Of a DNA stretch of 27,689 nucleotides, positions 16,522 to 24,603 are shown in pieces (the first letter of the stretch is position 1; each line of letters begins with the position of its first letter). The notes below the pieces were generated by a model. It was given only the letters and a program-made list of their open reading frames with translations. It did no database searches and was not told where the DNA came from. The translations under genes and the position numbers were made by a program. Origin of the DNA: CAYLYM01 sp964387645 (GTDB lineage Bacteria > Calditrichota > Calditrichia > RBG-13-44-9); NCBI GenBank assembly GCA_964387645.1, contig CAYLYM010000044.1:1-27689 (forward strand), read 5' to 3'.

Positions 16522-17595
16522 TCAAAGTTTTTCATTAAGTTTTTCTAAAAATTCGATATATTTTTCAATTCCTTCTTTTATTTCTTGCTTATATATAAAT
16601 TCATCAGCAGTATGTGACCTTTCTGATTCACCAGGCCCCATTTTGACAGAAGGAACTGGAATTACTGCCTGATCAGATGTGGTTGGAGAACCAAACAACC
16701 GAATACCCAGGTTTTGTGCGGCTTGTACCAGTGGATGATCTTTCTCTATTTTAGAAGGTTGCAGTCGAGTTGAACGCGGTGTTACCTCACTCTGGACATG
16801 TCTTTTAACAATTTCAACAATTTCCTCATTGGAATACGCATCGGTTGTTCGGATATCCACTGTAAATTGGCAGGTATCTGGAATAATGTTATGCTGTACT
16901 CCGGCCTGTATCATTGTCACTGTCATACGAATGGGGCCAAGTGTTTCGGATTCTTTTGGAAATCGATATGAATGAAACCATTGAATGTCCTGAATAGCTT
17001 TTATAATAGCGTTTTCACCATTGTCACGTGCTGCATGTCCTGACTTACCTCTGGCAACACAATCCAACACTACAAGCCCTTTTTCAGCAATGGCCATCTG
17101 CATACCAGTTGGTTCACCCACTATGGCAAAATCCACTTTACCAAGGTCTGCGAAAATAGCCTCGATGCCATTAACACCTGAATTTTCTTCTTCGGCAGTG
17201 GCTGCAATAACCAGATTGAATTTAAGATCAGCCCGATGGTAAAAATACCTGAAGACTGCGATGAGACTTACTAATGAGCCACCAGCGTCGTTGCTACCCA
17301 GACCGTAGATTTTACCATCTTTCTCAAACGGTTTAAACGGATCTAAAGTCCAACCTTGATTTGGCGCTACCGTATCATGGTGTGAATTGAGAAGTAACGT
17401 TGGCGCTTCCTGTTTAAAATGTCGATTGTAAGCCCAAACGTTGTTCAGTTTTCTATGGTAGTTCATTTGTTTGTCTTTAAAAAATAATTCAATCCGATTT
17501 GCTGTATCCTTCTCTTCCATACTTAAAGAAGGAATCGAAATCAGATCCTTTAAGAGTTCAATAGCATCCTGTTTTATTTTGTTTAAGTTTCCCAT
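16522..17595 (-). CDS. argE: M20-family acetylornithine deacetylase (ArgE type)
   Basis: The M20 metallopeptidase-family protein (about 357 residues) has the metal-site motifs SHHDTVAP (71-78), SNDAGGSL (101-108, bridging Asp) and TAEEENSG (133-140, catalytic Glu and metal Glu), a dimerisation domain with GKSGHAA, and a C-terminal metal His in ERSHTADEF. In this operon the expected role is removal of the acetyl group from N-acetylornithine to give ornithine. Relatives in the same family act on succinyl-diaminopimelate or acetylcitrulline, so the substrate is set by context. I chose the ATG at 17595 because the family alignment starts there. A TTG at 17616 with GAGG three bases upstream would add seven residues and lies 5 bases after argB. 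Confidence 0.85.
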   Translation of the reverse strand: MGNLNKIKQDAIELLKDLISIPSLSMEEKDTANRIELFFKDKQMNYHRKLNNVWAYNRHFKQEAPTLLLNSHHDTVAPNQGWTLDPFKPFEKDGKIYGLGSNDAGGSLVSLIAVFRYFYHRADLKFNLVIAATAEEENSGVNGIEAIFADLGKVDFAIVGEPTGMQMAIAEKGLVVLDCVARGKSGHAARDNGENAIIKAIQDIQWFHSYRFPKESETLGPIRMTVTMIQAGVQHNIIPDTCQFTVDIRTTDAYSNEEIVEIVKRHVQSEVTPRSTRLQPSKIEKDHPLVQAAQNLGIRLFGSPTTSDQAVIPVPSVKMGPGESERSHTADEFIYKQEIKEGIEKYIEFLEKLNEKL

Positions 17596-17621
17596 ATTAA
17601 AAAGCAGTGATGACAATTACC

Positions 17622-18413
17622 TCAAGTTAATTTTAATTCTGTGCCTATTGGAACCTCATTGTTCAAAGCATATAATAGATCTTTCGAATGACAGATTTTT
17701 ACCCGGTTAGTACCCGCTTTCAGCGCCTCAAATGCTGTATCCATCTTAGGAATCATTCCGCGAGTAACAACTTGATCAGCTTTTAGTTTACTGTATGTCG
17801 TCCAATTAACTTCCTTTAATAGCGAATCGGATCGATTAATATCCAACAAAAGACCGGGTTGATCAAAACAATAAAATAAGTTTGTTTCATATTTTTCAGA
17901 TAAAGCAGAAGCTATTTTAGATGCAATAGTGTCTGCATTGGTATTCAACATGTTTCCCTTTAGATCATGTGTCAATGGAGCAATAACTGGTATCAGTCTT
18001 TGATCAATTAACATTTTTAAAGAATTTGTGTTTACAGAGGTAATATCTCCGACAAATCCAAAATCAATTTCTTTAATCTGCCGTTTATGGGCTTTTATGA
18101 TATTTGCGTCCGCGCCCGTCAGTCCTATGGCATTACAACCCAGTGCTTGCAATTGACTGACAATCCTTTTATTAATCAATCCGCCATAAACCATTAGTAC
18201 CACTTCCAACATTTCCTGGTCTGTTATCCGGCGTCCATTCACCATTTGTGGCTGAATGCCAAGAGATTTGGCTATTTCACTGGCAATTTTTCCACCACCA
18301 TGGACCAGAATTTTTGGTTCCGGAATCTGGGAGAAATCCACTAAAAAACTGTTTAAATTTTCGGGTTGGTCAATAATGTTACCCCCGATTTTTATAATAT
18401 ATAATCTTTCCAT
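17622..18413 (-). CDS. argB: Acetylglutamate kinase
   Basis: The 263-residue amino-acid kinase phosphorylates N-acetylglutamate. Visible are the N-terminal IIKIGGNII with Lys 8, the glycine loop LVHGGGK (37-42), the acetylglutamate-binding NGRRITD (59-65), GLTGADAN, and the C-terminal TRGMIPKMDTAFEAL region where ATP and the gamma-phosphate are held. It is of the short type. It lacks the N-terminal helix that forms the arginine-inhibited hexamer in some bacteria, so feedback inhibition at this enzyme is less likely (inference from family knowledge). It begins 4 bases after argD and ends just before argE. Confidence 0.95.
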   Translation of the reverse strand: MERLYIIKIGGNIIDQPENLNSFLVDFSQIPEPKILVHGGGKIASEIAKSLGIQPQMVNGRRITDQEMLEVVLMVYGGLINKRIVSQLQALGCNAIGLTGADANIIKAHKRQIKEIDFGFVGDITSVNTNSLKMLIDQRLIPVIAPLTHDLKGNMLNTNADTIASKIASALSEKYETNLFYCFDQPGLLLDINRSDSLLKEVNWTTYSKLKADQVVTRGMIPKMDTAFEALKAGTNRVKICHSKDLLYALNNEVPIGTELKLT

Positions 18414-18417
18414 ATCC

Positions 18418-19554
18418 TCAATACTTTTTTAGCACCTGATCAAGCGCGTTTAGAAAAATATCAGCCTCTTTTTGTGTAATGCTCAAAGGAGGCAAAAGCC
18501 GTATGGTGTTTTTATTGGACGAAGAGCCTGTGAAAATTTTGTGTTTATTCAATAGTTCCTTTCTTAAATCAGCACAGGGAAAGGGGAACTCCAACCCGAT
18601 CATCAACCCAATACCACGCACTTCTGCAACTTTGTGATTAAAGGATTTAAGATTTTTCATTAAATAATCGCCTATTCTTTTTGCGTTATTGATTAGGTCC
18701 TCTTTTTCAATAACGTTTAGAACAGCCAATCCAGCAGCACAAGCCAGATGATTGCCTCCAAAAGTAGTCCCAAGTATTCCAATCATCGGTTTAATGTTCG
18801 GATGGATAAGTACACCACCTATCGGAAAACCATTTCCCATACCTTTGGCAACTGTAATCAGATCAGGTTGGATATTTGCATATTGATGAGCGAAAAATTT
18901 CCCGGAACGCCCATACCCTGATTGCACCTCGTCCAAAATAAAAAAGGTTTTTGTTTTTGTACAGAGTTCTCGGATAAATTGTAGAAAACCTTTTTCAGGG
19001 ACATGCACTCCTCCAACACCTTGGATACCTTCAATAATGACGGCACAAATATCTTGTTGCAATAAGGTATGTTCGATGGCCACACGGTCATTTAACGGTA
19101 GAAAAATTACTTCATGTGTGTTATTTAATGGTGCCCTGATTGTTGGATTATCCGTTGCCGCCACTGCAGCCGAAGTTCTTCCGTGAAAGCTTCCCCGGAA
19201 GGCCACAATTTTTTTCCTTCCATTCTGAAAAGAAGCCAGTTTCAGCGCATTTTCATTTGCTTCGGCTCCAGAATTGCATAAAAACAGCTGATAGTTGGCG
19301 TAACCCGACATTTGACCCAGTTTTTCGGCTAACTCTGTTTGCAGATGATTAATTACTGAATTGGAATAAAATCCAAGGCGATGAAGTTGCTTAGACAGAG
19401 CATGGGTATAATAAGGATGAGAATGTCCAATTGAGATTACGGCATGTCCACCATAAAAATCTAAATAAACTGTACCATTTCGATCCCAAAGATAACAACC
19501 CTGAGCTTTTACCGGTTCAATTTGAAAAAGATTGTAAACATCAAATAATTTCAT
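18418..19554 (-). CDS. argD: Acetylornithine aminotransferase
   Basis: The 378-residue class III aminotransferase uses PLP. Motifs are FYGGHAVISIGHSHP (33-47), NSGAEANENALK (94-105, phosphate binding), FRGSFHGRT (119-127), ILDEVQSGYGR (206-216, Asp to the pyridine nitrogen) and TVAKGMGNGFPIGG with the PLP Lys 237. In the operon it converts N-acetylglutamate semialdehyde to N-acetylornithine. Relatives act on succinylated substrates or ornithine itself, but the neighbours favour the arginine role. It starts 16 bases after the argC stop. Confidence 0.94.
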   Translation of the reverse strand: MKLFDVYNLFQIEPVKAQGCYLWDRNGTVYLDFYGGHAVISIGHSHPYYTHALSKQLHRLGFYSNSVINHLQTELAEKLGQMSGYANYQLFLCNSGAEANENALKLASFQNGRKKIVAFRGSFHGRTSAAVAATDNPTIRAPLNNTHEVIFLPLNDRVAIEHTLLQQDICAVIIEGIQGVGGVHVPEKGFLQFIRELCTKTKTFFILDEVQSGYGRSGKFFAHQYANIQPDLITVAKGMGNGFPIGGVLIHPNIKPMIGILGTTFGGNHLACAAGLAVLNVIEKEDLINNAKRIGDYLMKNLKSFNHKVAEVRGIGLMIGLEFPFPCADLRKELLNKHKIFTGSSSNKNTIRLLPPLSITQKEADIFLNALDQVLKKY

Positions 19555-19570
19555 GTCTAATCCAAATTTT

Positions 19571-20536
19571 TTAGAATACTACAGATTTAAATTTTAATCC
19601 GGCGGTTTCTTTCAGTCCAAACATAATATTCATGTTTTGGACAGCCTGACCGGAGGCACCTTTGAGCAGATTATCAATAATGCTGATAATCAGAAGTTGA
19701 TCATTATGTTTTTCTAAGTGTAAAAAGCAATTATTGGTGTTGACAACTTGTTTAACATCAATATTTTTCAGGCTAATATATGTAAATGGATGAGTTTGAT
19801 AAAAATCCTGGTAAAGTGTTATAGCCTGTTCAAAAGTAAGGTCTGTTTTCAGATAACAAGCAGCCAGAATTCCCCGAGTGAAACTTCCTCGATATGGCAA
19901 AAAATATAAAGTAAAAGGATGTTCTGGATTAAATTTCCCAAGATGGTATCGAATTTCTGTTAGATGTTGATGTTGAAAAGGTTTATACACTGATATATTG
20001 CCATGTCGCCAACTAAAATGCGTAGTTATTGTAGGTTTCTGTCCGGCGCCAGTAGAACCGGTAATGGCATTAATATGAATGTCACCTTTTAAATATCCAA
20101 ATTTTGCCAGTGGAAGAAGAGCAAGTTGAATAGCAGTGGCAAAACAACCTGGATTTGCAATCCGTTTTGCACTGGAAAGCACAGATCTATTCATTTCAGG
20201 TAAACCATACACAAATTCTTTCTGATCCATGCGGAAATCCTGACTTAAGTCAATTATTCTGATTCCATTATCAATGTTGTTTTCAGAAAGAAATTTTTGG
20301 GAATCGCCGTGATTCAAGCACAAGAATAGAATGTCCACATCTTCTGAAAGATGGTTTGTAAATTGCATCTCGGTTACACCCATCAGATCAGTATGAACAT
20401 CGTAAAGATAATCTCCAGAATGACTTTTGCTGTGAACGAAATTGATTTCGCAATACGGGTGTTGCAAAAGAATTCTGATAAGTTCGCCGCCAGTATACCC
20501 AGCGCCACCAATAATGCCTGCTTTAATTTTCTTCAT
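19571..20536 (-). CDS. argC: N-acetyl-gamma-glutamyl-phosphate reductase
   Basis: The 321-residue NADPH-dependent reductase makes N-acetylglutamate semialdehyde from the ArgB product. It has the dinucleotide loop GIIGGAGYTGGELIRIL (8-24), the active-site Cys 131 in ANPGCFATAIQLAL, and later FLPYRGSFTRGI, where relatives carry the P-x-x-R-G segment with the substrate-binding Arg and the second catalytic residues. The start overlaps the end of the GNAT-argG fusion gene by 14 bases, so translation of the two is coupled. Confidence 0.94.
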   Translation of the reverse strand: MKKIKAGIIGGAGYTGGELIRILLQHPYCEINFVHSKSHSGDYLYDVHTDLMGVTEMQFTNHLSEDVDILFLCLNHGDSQKFLSENNIDNGIRIIDLSQDFRMDQKEFVYGLPEMNRSVLSSAKRIANPGCFATAIQLALLPLAKFGYLKGDIHINAITGSTGAGQKPTITTHFSWRHGNISVYKPFQHQHLTEIRYHLGKFNPEHPFTLYFLPYRGSFTRGILAACYLKTDLTFEQAITLYQDFYQTHPFTYISLKNIDVKQVVNTNNCFLHLEKHNDQLLIISIIDNLLKGASGQAVQNMNIMFGLKETAGLKFKSVVF

Positions 20537-22310
20537 TTTTCTTCGTCACCTTATAATAAATCATGGTTTGATTGGCAAGTATCTTTGCAAAGCCTCTTAC
20601 ATCCTCGCCTCTCCAATGATTGTACATCTCTCCATAGGTGGCAAATTCAGGAGCCATCATATCATATGGAGAAGTAATTCCCAGCACCTGGAATCGGTAA
20701 GGCGCTAACAAAACAGATACAGTACCCGTAACATATTTTTGTGTATTCTCTAAGAATTTTTCTATATCACGCATCACAGGATCCAGAAATTGACCTTCGT
20801 GTAAAAGGATTCCATACCAATTCGCCAACTGATCTTTCCAGTACAATTGCCATTTAGTTAGAACGTGTTTTTCCAGAGCATGATGGGCCTTTATGATTAC
20901 CAGTGGTGCTGCGGCTTCAAAACCCACTCTTCCTTTAATACCAATAATTGTATCGCCGACATGCATATCTCTACCCAGCGCAAAAGGACCTGCGATTTTT
21001 TCTAATTCTCTGATGGCGTCTACAGGATTTTCAAATTTTTGTCCATTGATTCCTGTCAATTCTCCCTTCGTAAAAGACAACTCAATGGTCTCTGGTTCTG
21101 TTTTACTTAACTGTGTCGGAAATGCTTCTTCGGGAAGATATTCGCAAGAAGTTAGAGTCTCTTTACCTCCAACCGAAGTTCCCCACAATCCCTTATTAAT
21201 AGAATATTTAGCTTTAGACCAATCTTCTTGAATATCATATTTTTTGAGGTATTCAATTTCTTCATTTCTGGAAATTTTATTGTCCCGAATGGGTGTAAGA
21301 ATCTCGATGACAGGAATTAAGATATTAAAAATCATGTCGAAGCGTACCTGATCATTCCCGGCTCCTGTACTACCATGGGCAATATAACCAGCTTTCACTT
21401 CTTTGGCAAAGTTTGCAATAGCTATAGCCTGAAAAACGCGTTCTGAACTCACCGAAAGGGGATAAGTATTGTATTTGAGAACATTTCCAAAAATGAGATA
21501 CTTAATGCATTTTTGATAAAAATTATTTGTTTCATCAAGTACCACATGTTTTCTAACACCAAGCTTTAATGCTTTTTTTTCAATTTCATCCAGTTCTTCC
21601 TGGGAAAATCCACCAGTATTTACCGTTACAGAATATACATCCAGTTTTTTCTCCTCAGAAAGGTATTTGGCACAATAACTTGTATCAAGACCACCACTAA
21701 AGGCTAAAACAACCAGTGGTTTTTTTTCCTGAATTACAACTTTTTCTTTCTTCTCGTTAGGATCATATAAAAGAGCCGTACATAAACAATTTTTTCGATT
21801 ATTTCTTTCCAATATATAGTAATTAACGCAGCTTTTACATCCATCCCAGAATTCTTTATCACTTGTTAGTTCAGAATATGGAACAGGTTTATACCCCAGC
21901 TCAGTATTAATTTTCATGACAGCAGGACTGGTGGTAATTCCAAACAATTTCGAATTAGGATATTTCTTGCGAGATAGTTTAAAGGCTACCTCTTTGATTG
22001 TTTTGCCGAGATGCTGGTTCCTGAATTCAGGAGCTACAATAAGGCCAGAATTTGCAATATATTTACCGTGTGTCCAGGTTTCAATATAGCAGAAACCAGC
22101 TAAACGGCCATCAATATGTGTGGCAATAATACCTTTGCCTTCGAGAATCTTTGATCGGATATATTCAGGCGATCTTTTGGCAATACCAGTCCCTCTTATT
22201 TTAGCACTTTCTTCAATTAATTTGCAAATACTTTCTGCATATTTTTCGTGCTCAGGTTTGGCTACCTGTACAATGAAATTGCCTTTTCGTATGGTTAATT
22301 CTTCGTACAC
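20523..22310 (-). CDS. argG: Fused GNAT acetyltransferase - argininosuccinate synthase
   Basis: The 595-residue protein is one uninterrupted frame. Residues about 10-150 form a GNAT domain with the acetyl-CoA loop (R97, then QHLGK 99-103). A linker with four Cys (C158, C161, C175, C177) follows, a pattern also seen in the free GNAT proteins of Bacteroidota arginine clusters. Residues about 198-595 are argininosuccinate synthase, with the N-type ATP loop FSGGLDTSY (204-212), the AHGSTGAGNDQVRFD segment and EYLPEEAFP. The likely jobs are N-acetylglutamate synthesis (GNAT; inferred) and citrulline plus aspartate to argininosuccinate (ArgG; sure). The start is GTG at 22310, preceded by AAGGAGGGG at about 22319-22327. 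It is the first gene of the operon and lies behind a structured leader. Confidence 0.93.
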   Translation of the reverse strand: MYEELTIRKGNFIVQVAKPEHEKYAESICKLIEESAKIRGTGIAKRSPEYIRSKILEGKGIIATHIDGRLAGFCYIETWTHGKYIANSGLIVAPEFRNQHLGKTIKEVAFKLSRKKYPNSKLFGITTSPAVMKINTELGYKPVPYSELTSDKEFWDGCKSCVNYYILERNNRKNCLCTALLYDPNEKKEKVVIQEKKPLVVLAFSGGLDTSYCAKYLSEEKKLDVYSVTVNTGGFSQEELDEIEKKALKLGVRKHVVLDETNNFYQKCIKYLIFGNVLKYNTYPLSVSSERVFQAIAIANFAKEVKAGYIAHGSTGAGNDQVRFDMIFNILIPVIEILTPIRDNKISRNEEIEYLKKYDIQEDWSKAKYSINKGLWGTSVGGKETLTSCEYLPEEAFPTQLSKTEPETIELSFTKGELTGINGQKFENPVDAIRELEKIAGPFALGRDMHVGDTIIGIKGRVGFEAAAPLVIIKAHHALEKHVLTKWQLYWKDQLANWYGILLHEGQFLDPVMRDIEKFLENTQKYVTGTVSVLLAPYRFQVLGITSPYDMMAPEFATYGEMYNHWRGEDVRGFAKILANQTMIYYKVTKKNEEN

Positions 22311-22349
22311 TTCTTATACCCCTCCTTTTAATTAGGTTAAACTTCACCT

Positions 22350-22397
22350 AAAAAATTCATCTATTCCGATGGATATTTTGATTATTTGGAATAGATG
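22350..22397 (-). terminator. Terminator-like hairpin (putative attenuator) before argG
   Basis: CATCTATTCC (22397 to 22388 on the minus strand) and GGAATAGATG (22367 to 22358) form a perfect 10-bp stem with a 20-base loop. AA and six T (22355-22350) follow, ending about 40 bases before the argG start. It could end the leu transcript, or decide read-through into the arginine operon. Confidence 0.55.
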
Positions 22398-22404
22398 TGC
22401 GATA

Positions 22405-22599
22405 CTAGTGTTGTTGTATTATAATGCGCCCCGTAGACCCAGAGGGTCTACGGCGAGGAGTGATAATCCAATTTACGCGAAGTAGAGTGGAAAGGTGAAT
22501 ATTCGAATGAAAATACTGGAGCATAATCAACCCAGTGAGAAGCTGATTCAAATCGGAAGTAAAATCTCCAGAAAAATTTGTGAAACTTAATTTGTACAC
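22405..22599 (-). CDS. Putative leader peptide with tandem Arg codons
   Basis: The 64-codon frame starts with GTG at 22599, 7 bases after GGAG (22610-22607), and ends with TAG 7 bases before the terminator-like hairpin. It includes CGC CGT AGA (Arg-Arg-Arg, 22455-22447) and two further Arg codons near its end (sequence TPRRRPSGSTGR). I do not recognise the peptide as a protein family. Its place behind a promoter and ahead of argG suggests a regulatory leader whose translation senses arginyl-tRNA. It is longer than classical leader peptides, so it could also be a chance frame over an RNA structure. Confidence 0.4.
   Translation of the reverse strand: MYKLSFTNFSGDFTSDLNQLLTGLIMLQYFHSNIHLSTLLRVNWIITPRRRPSGSTGRIIIQQH
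22431..22453 (-). promoter_or_regulatory. Strong GC-rich hairpin over the Arg codons of the leader
   Basis: On the minus strand CCGTAGACCC, TCT, GGGTCTACGG make a perfect 10-bp arm pair with a minimal loop, far more GC-rich than its surroundings. The 5' arm overlaps the Arg codons of the leader frame, so a ribosome stalled there would open it. Confidence 0.55.
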
Positions 22600-22629
22600 T
22601 TTCGCGCTCCAGGTTAAAAATTAGCACAA

Positions 22630-22658
22630 ATTATAATAACTTTTTTTTAAATTAGCAA
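22630..22658 (-). promoter_or_regulatory. Sigma-70-type promoter of the arginine operon
   Basis: On the minus strand TTGCTA (22658-22653), 17 bases, then TATAAT (22635-22630). The -10 is a perfect consensus with ideal spacing, predicting a start near 22623 and a leader of about 310 bases before argG. Confidence 0.55.
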
Positions 22659-22818
22659 GAAGATTTTTGATAAATTTCACATTTTCTAATTAATAATGTA
22701 AATATTACACTATATTGAATAAAATAGCATTTGAACAGCTAAATATTCTGCATTATCTTTTGATATAATTCCAGACGAAAAAAACTAATATAAAATCCTG
22801 TTTTAAATAAGAAAATAG

Positions 22819-23919
22819 CTAAGAAGAGTGTACTGATAATCTCTCCAGAGTTTCTTTTATAATCAAAGAGCCCATTTCATCTGTCCCAACTTTTTTTCCA
22901 CCCTCCAGATTAAGATCAGGGGTATGATATTTTTTAGCCAATACAATAGCAACAGCTTCTTCTATGGCATTGGCAGCTTCGTTTTGATTAAATGTGTAGC
23001 GTAACATCATCGCGACCGAGTTGATCATGGCAATGGGATTCGCGATGTTTTTACCGGCAATATCTGGCGCTGAACCATGTACTGGTTCGTAGAGTGCTGT
23101 ACCATCTCCTAAACTTGCCGAAGGGAGCATACCCAACGATCCTGTGAGCATACTAGCTTCATCACTCAAAATATCTCCGAACATATTTTCGGTTAGAATT
23201 ACATCAAATTGTTTTGGGTATCGCACCAATTGCATAGCACAATTGTCCACTAACATATGTTCCAAGGTAACATCTGGGAAATCTGTGGCAACTTCTTCCA
23301 CCACATTGCGCCATAGTTGAGAAACCACCAAAACATTGGCTTTGTCAACGGAAGTTACTTTTTTTCGCCGGAGTTGGGCAAACTCAAATGCTTTTTGGGC
23401 AATACGCCGTATCTCATGCTCCCGGTAAGACATGGTATTAATTGCTAATTTTTCACCGTTCTCTTCGATAATATGGGCTGGTTCGCCAAAATAGAGTCCA
23501 CCCGTTAATTCTCGAACAACCAGAATATCTATTCCCTGAACGATTTCAGGTTTCAAAGTCGATGCATGTAGTAATACATCATAAAGACGAGCCGGTCGAA
23601 GATTACAATATACACCCAGACCAGCTCTTAAAGCCAGCAAGGCTTTTTCGGGTCGCAAATGCGAGGGATTATTGTCAAATTCTGGCGATCCTACAGCTCC
23701 TAACAAGACAGCATCGGCTTCTTTACATTTTTCTAACGTGCCATCTTGCATGGGAACACCAAATTTTTTTAAGGCTGTACCACCTACTGCAAATTCTTCA
23801 AATTCAAATTCTACGTCAAGAAATTCCTGTAAAGCTCGAAGAAGCCTAACGCCTTGAGCAGTAACCTCCTGTCCAATTCCATCTCCAGGTAAAACAACAA
23901 TTTTTTTCTTTTCTGGCAT
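22819..23919 (-). CDS. leuB: 3-isopropylmalate dehydrogenase
   Basis: The 366-residue NAD-dependent oxidative decarboxylase turns 3-isopropylmalate into 2-oxoisocaproate; it can also act on the methylmalate of the citramalate route. Motifs seen are VVLPGDGIGQEV (8-19), LLGAVGSPEFD, the substrate loop with LRPARLYD, VVRELTGGLYFG, the metal-binding DILSDEASMLTGSLGMLPSAS, and EPVHGSAPDIAGKNIANPIA near the NAD site. Length is normal. The ATG comes one base after the leuD stop, with AGGAGG inside the end of leuD, so translation is coupled. It is the last gene of the leu set. Confidence 0.95.
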   Translation of the reverse strand: MPEKKKIVVLPGDGIGQEVTAQGVRLLRALQEFLDVEFEFEEFAVGGTALKKFGVPMQDGTLEKCKEADAVLLGAVGSPEFDNNPSHLRPEKALLALRAGLGVYCNLRPARLYDVLLHASTLKPEIVQGIDILVVRELTGGLYFGEPAHIIEENGEKLAINTMSYREHEIRRIAQKAFEFAQLRRKKVTSVDKANVLVVSQLWRNVVEEVATDFPDVTLEHMLVDNCAMQLVRYPKQFDVILTENMFGDILSDEASMLTGSLGMLPSASLGDGTALYEPVHGSAPDIAGKNIANPIAMINSVAMMLRYTFNQNEAANAIEEAVAIVLAKKYHTPDLNLEGGKKVGTDEMGSLIIKETLERLSVHSS

Positions 23920-23920
23920 A

Positions 23921-24487
23921 TTATTTTCCTCCTAACATTCCTGTTTCTCGTGCGTAAGCAAAAATTCCACCAGCTTTGATGATGTCAGCTACCTGCCCCA
24001 AATCTTTGATGGGGTAGCGTTCTCCGGTTCGATTGTTTTTGATGTAGCCTTCATCGAGGTTAACTTCCGCTTCGTCACCTGTATGAAATTTATCTACAAG
24101 CGAAATTTCCGATTCAACCGGGATCAGAAAACCTCCATCGATTGCATTACGATAAAAAATGCGAGCATAACTGGGGGCCACTACACATCTTACCCCGGCA
24201 ATTTGCATGGCTTCCGGCGCATGTTCCCGAGAGGAACCACAACCGAAATTTTTTCCAGCAACTACTATGGAAAACTGACTCTTTGACTGACCGGGTTTTA
24301 CAAAAGGAATATTTCCCTGAGGCAACCCTGATTGTTCTAAAGGGACCCCGGATAAAGCATACTCTCCATACTTTTTTCGCTCTTCTGGATCATCTAAACT
24401 GTAAACAAGATGTTTTGCAGGAATAATTTGATCAGTGTCTATATCATCTCCTAATACAAAAACTTTTCCTTTAATGATGTCTCCCAT
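23921..24487 (-). CDS. leuD: 3-isopropylmalate dehydratase small subunit
   Basis: The 188-residue swivelling domain of isopropylmalate isomerase works with LeuC. It has GDDIDTDQIIPAKHL (13-27) and the substrate-binding loop FGCGSSREHAPEAM (81-94). It resembles the short archaeal/plant-type subunit, matching the LeuC type next door. The YSLDDPEERKKYG segment after the first motif is typical for that type. The ATG at 24487 has AAAGGAAA upstream. The gap to leuC is 116 bases with no visible feature. Confidence 0.93.
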   Translation of the reverse strand: MGDIIKGKVFVLGDDIDTDQIIPAKHLVYSLDDPEERKKYGEYALSGVPLEQSGLPQGNIPFVKPGQSKSQFSIVVAGKNFGCGSSREHAPEAMQIAGVRCVVAPSYARIFYRNAIDGGFLIPVESEISLVDKFHTGDEAEVNLDEGYIKNNRTGERYPIKDLGQVADIIKAGGIFAYARETGMLGGK

Positions 24488-24603
24488 ATTTTTTCCTTTA
24501 CCGTAATTCTAAGTTATTTTTGTTATTATTACTTTTTAAAATTTAAAACTGTCCTTCCTCCGTGACCATATTGATACTTTTTCTAAAGTAAAGGAATTTA
24601 TTA

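Larger units (their letters stand above)
22311..22818 (-). promoter_or_regulatory. argG leader region with attenuator-like architecture
   Basis: Between leuB and argG, read on the minus strand, lie a promoter pair (22658-22630), a GGAG site, a 64-codon reading frame with an Arg-Arg-Arg run, a strong hairpin over those codons, a terminator-like hairpin with six U, and the argG ribosome site. The order and spacing are those of a translation-coupled attenuator. The remaining part, 22660-22818, is AT-rich and holds a near-palindrome TGTAATATTTACA (about 22696-22709) but no gene. Confidence 0.55.

Noticed and set aside
22388..22620. Group II intron or insertion-sequence end
   Set aside because: GTGCGAT at 22397 and the strong hairpin recall intron starts, but there is no domain V, no reverse transcriptase or transposase, and the leader interpretation explains the order of elements better.
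22311..22658. T-box riboswitch
   Set aside because: I see no T-box core sequence (AGGGUGGNACCGCG-like) or specifier-loop arrangement, and the lineage is not a T-box-rich one.
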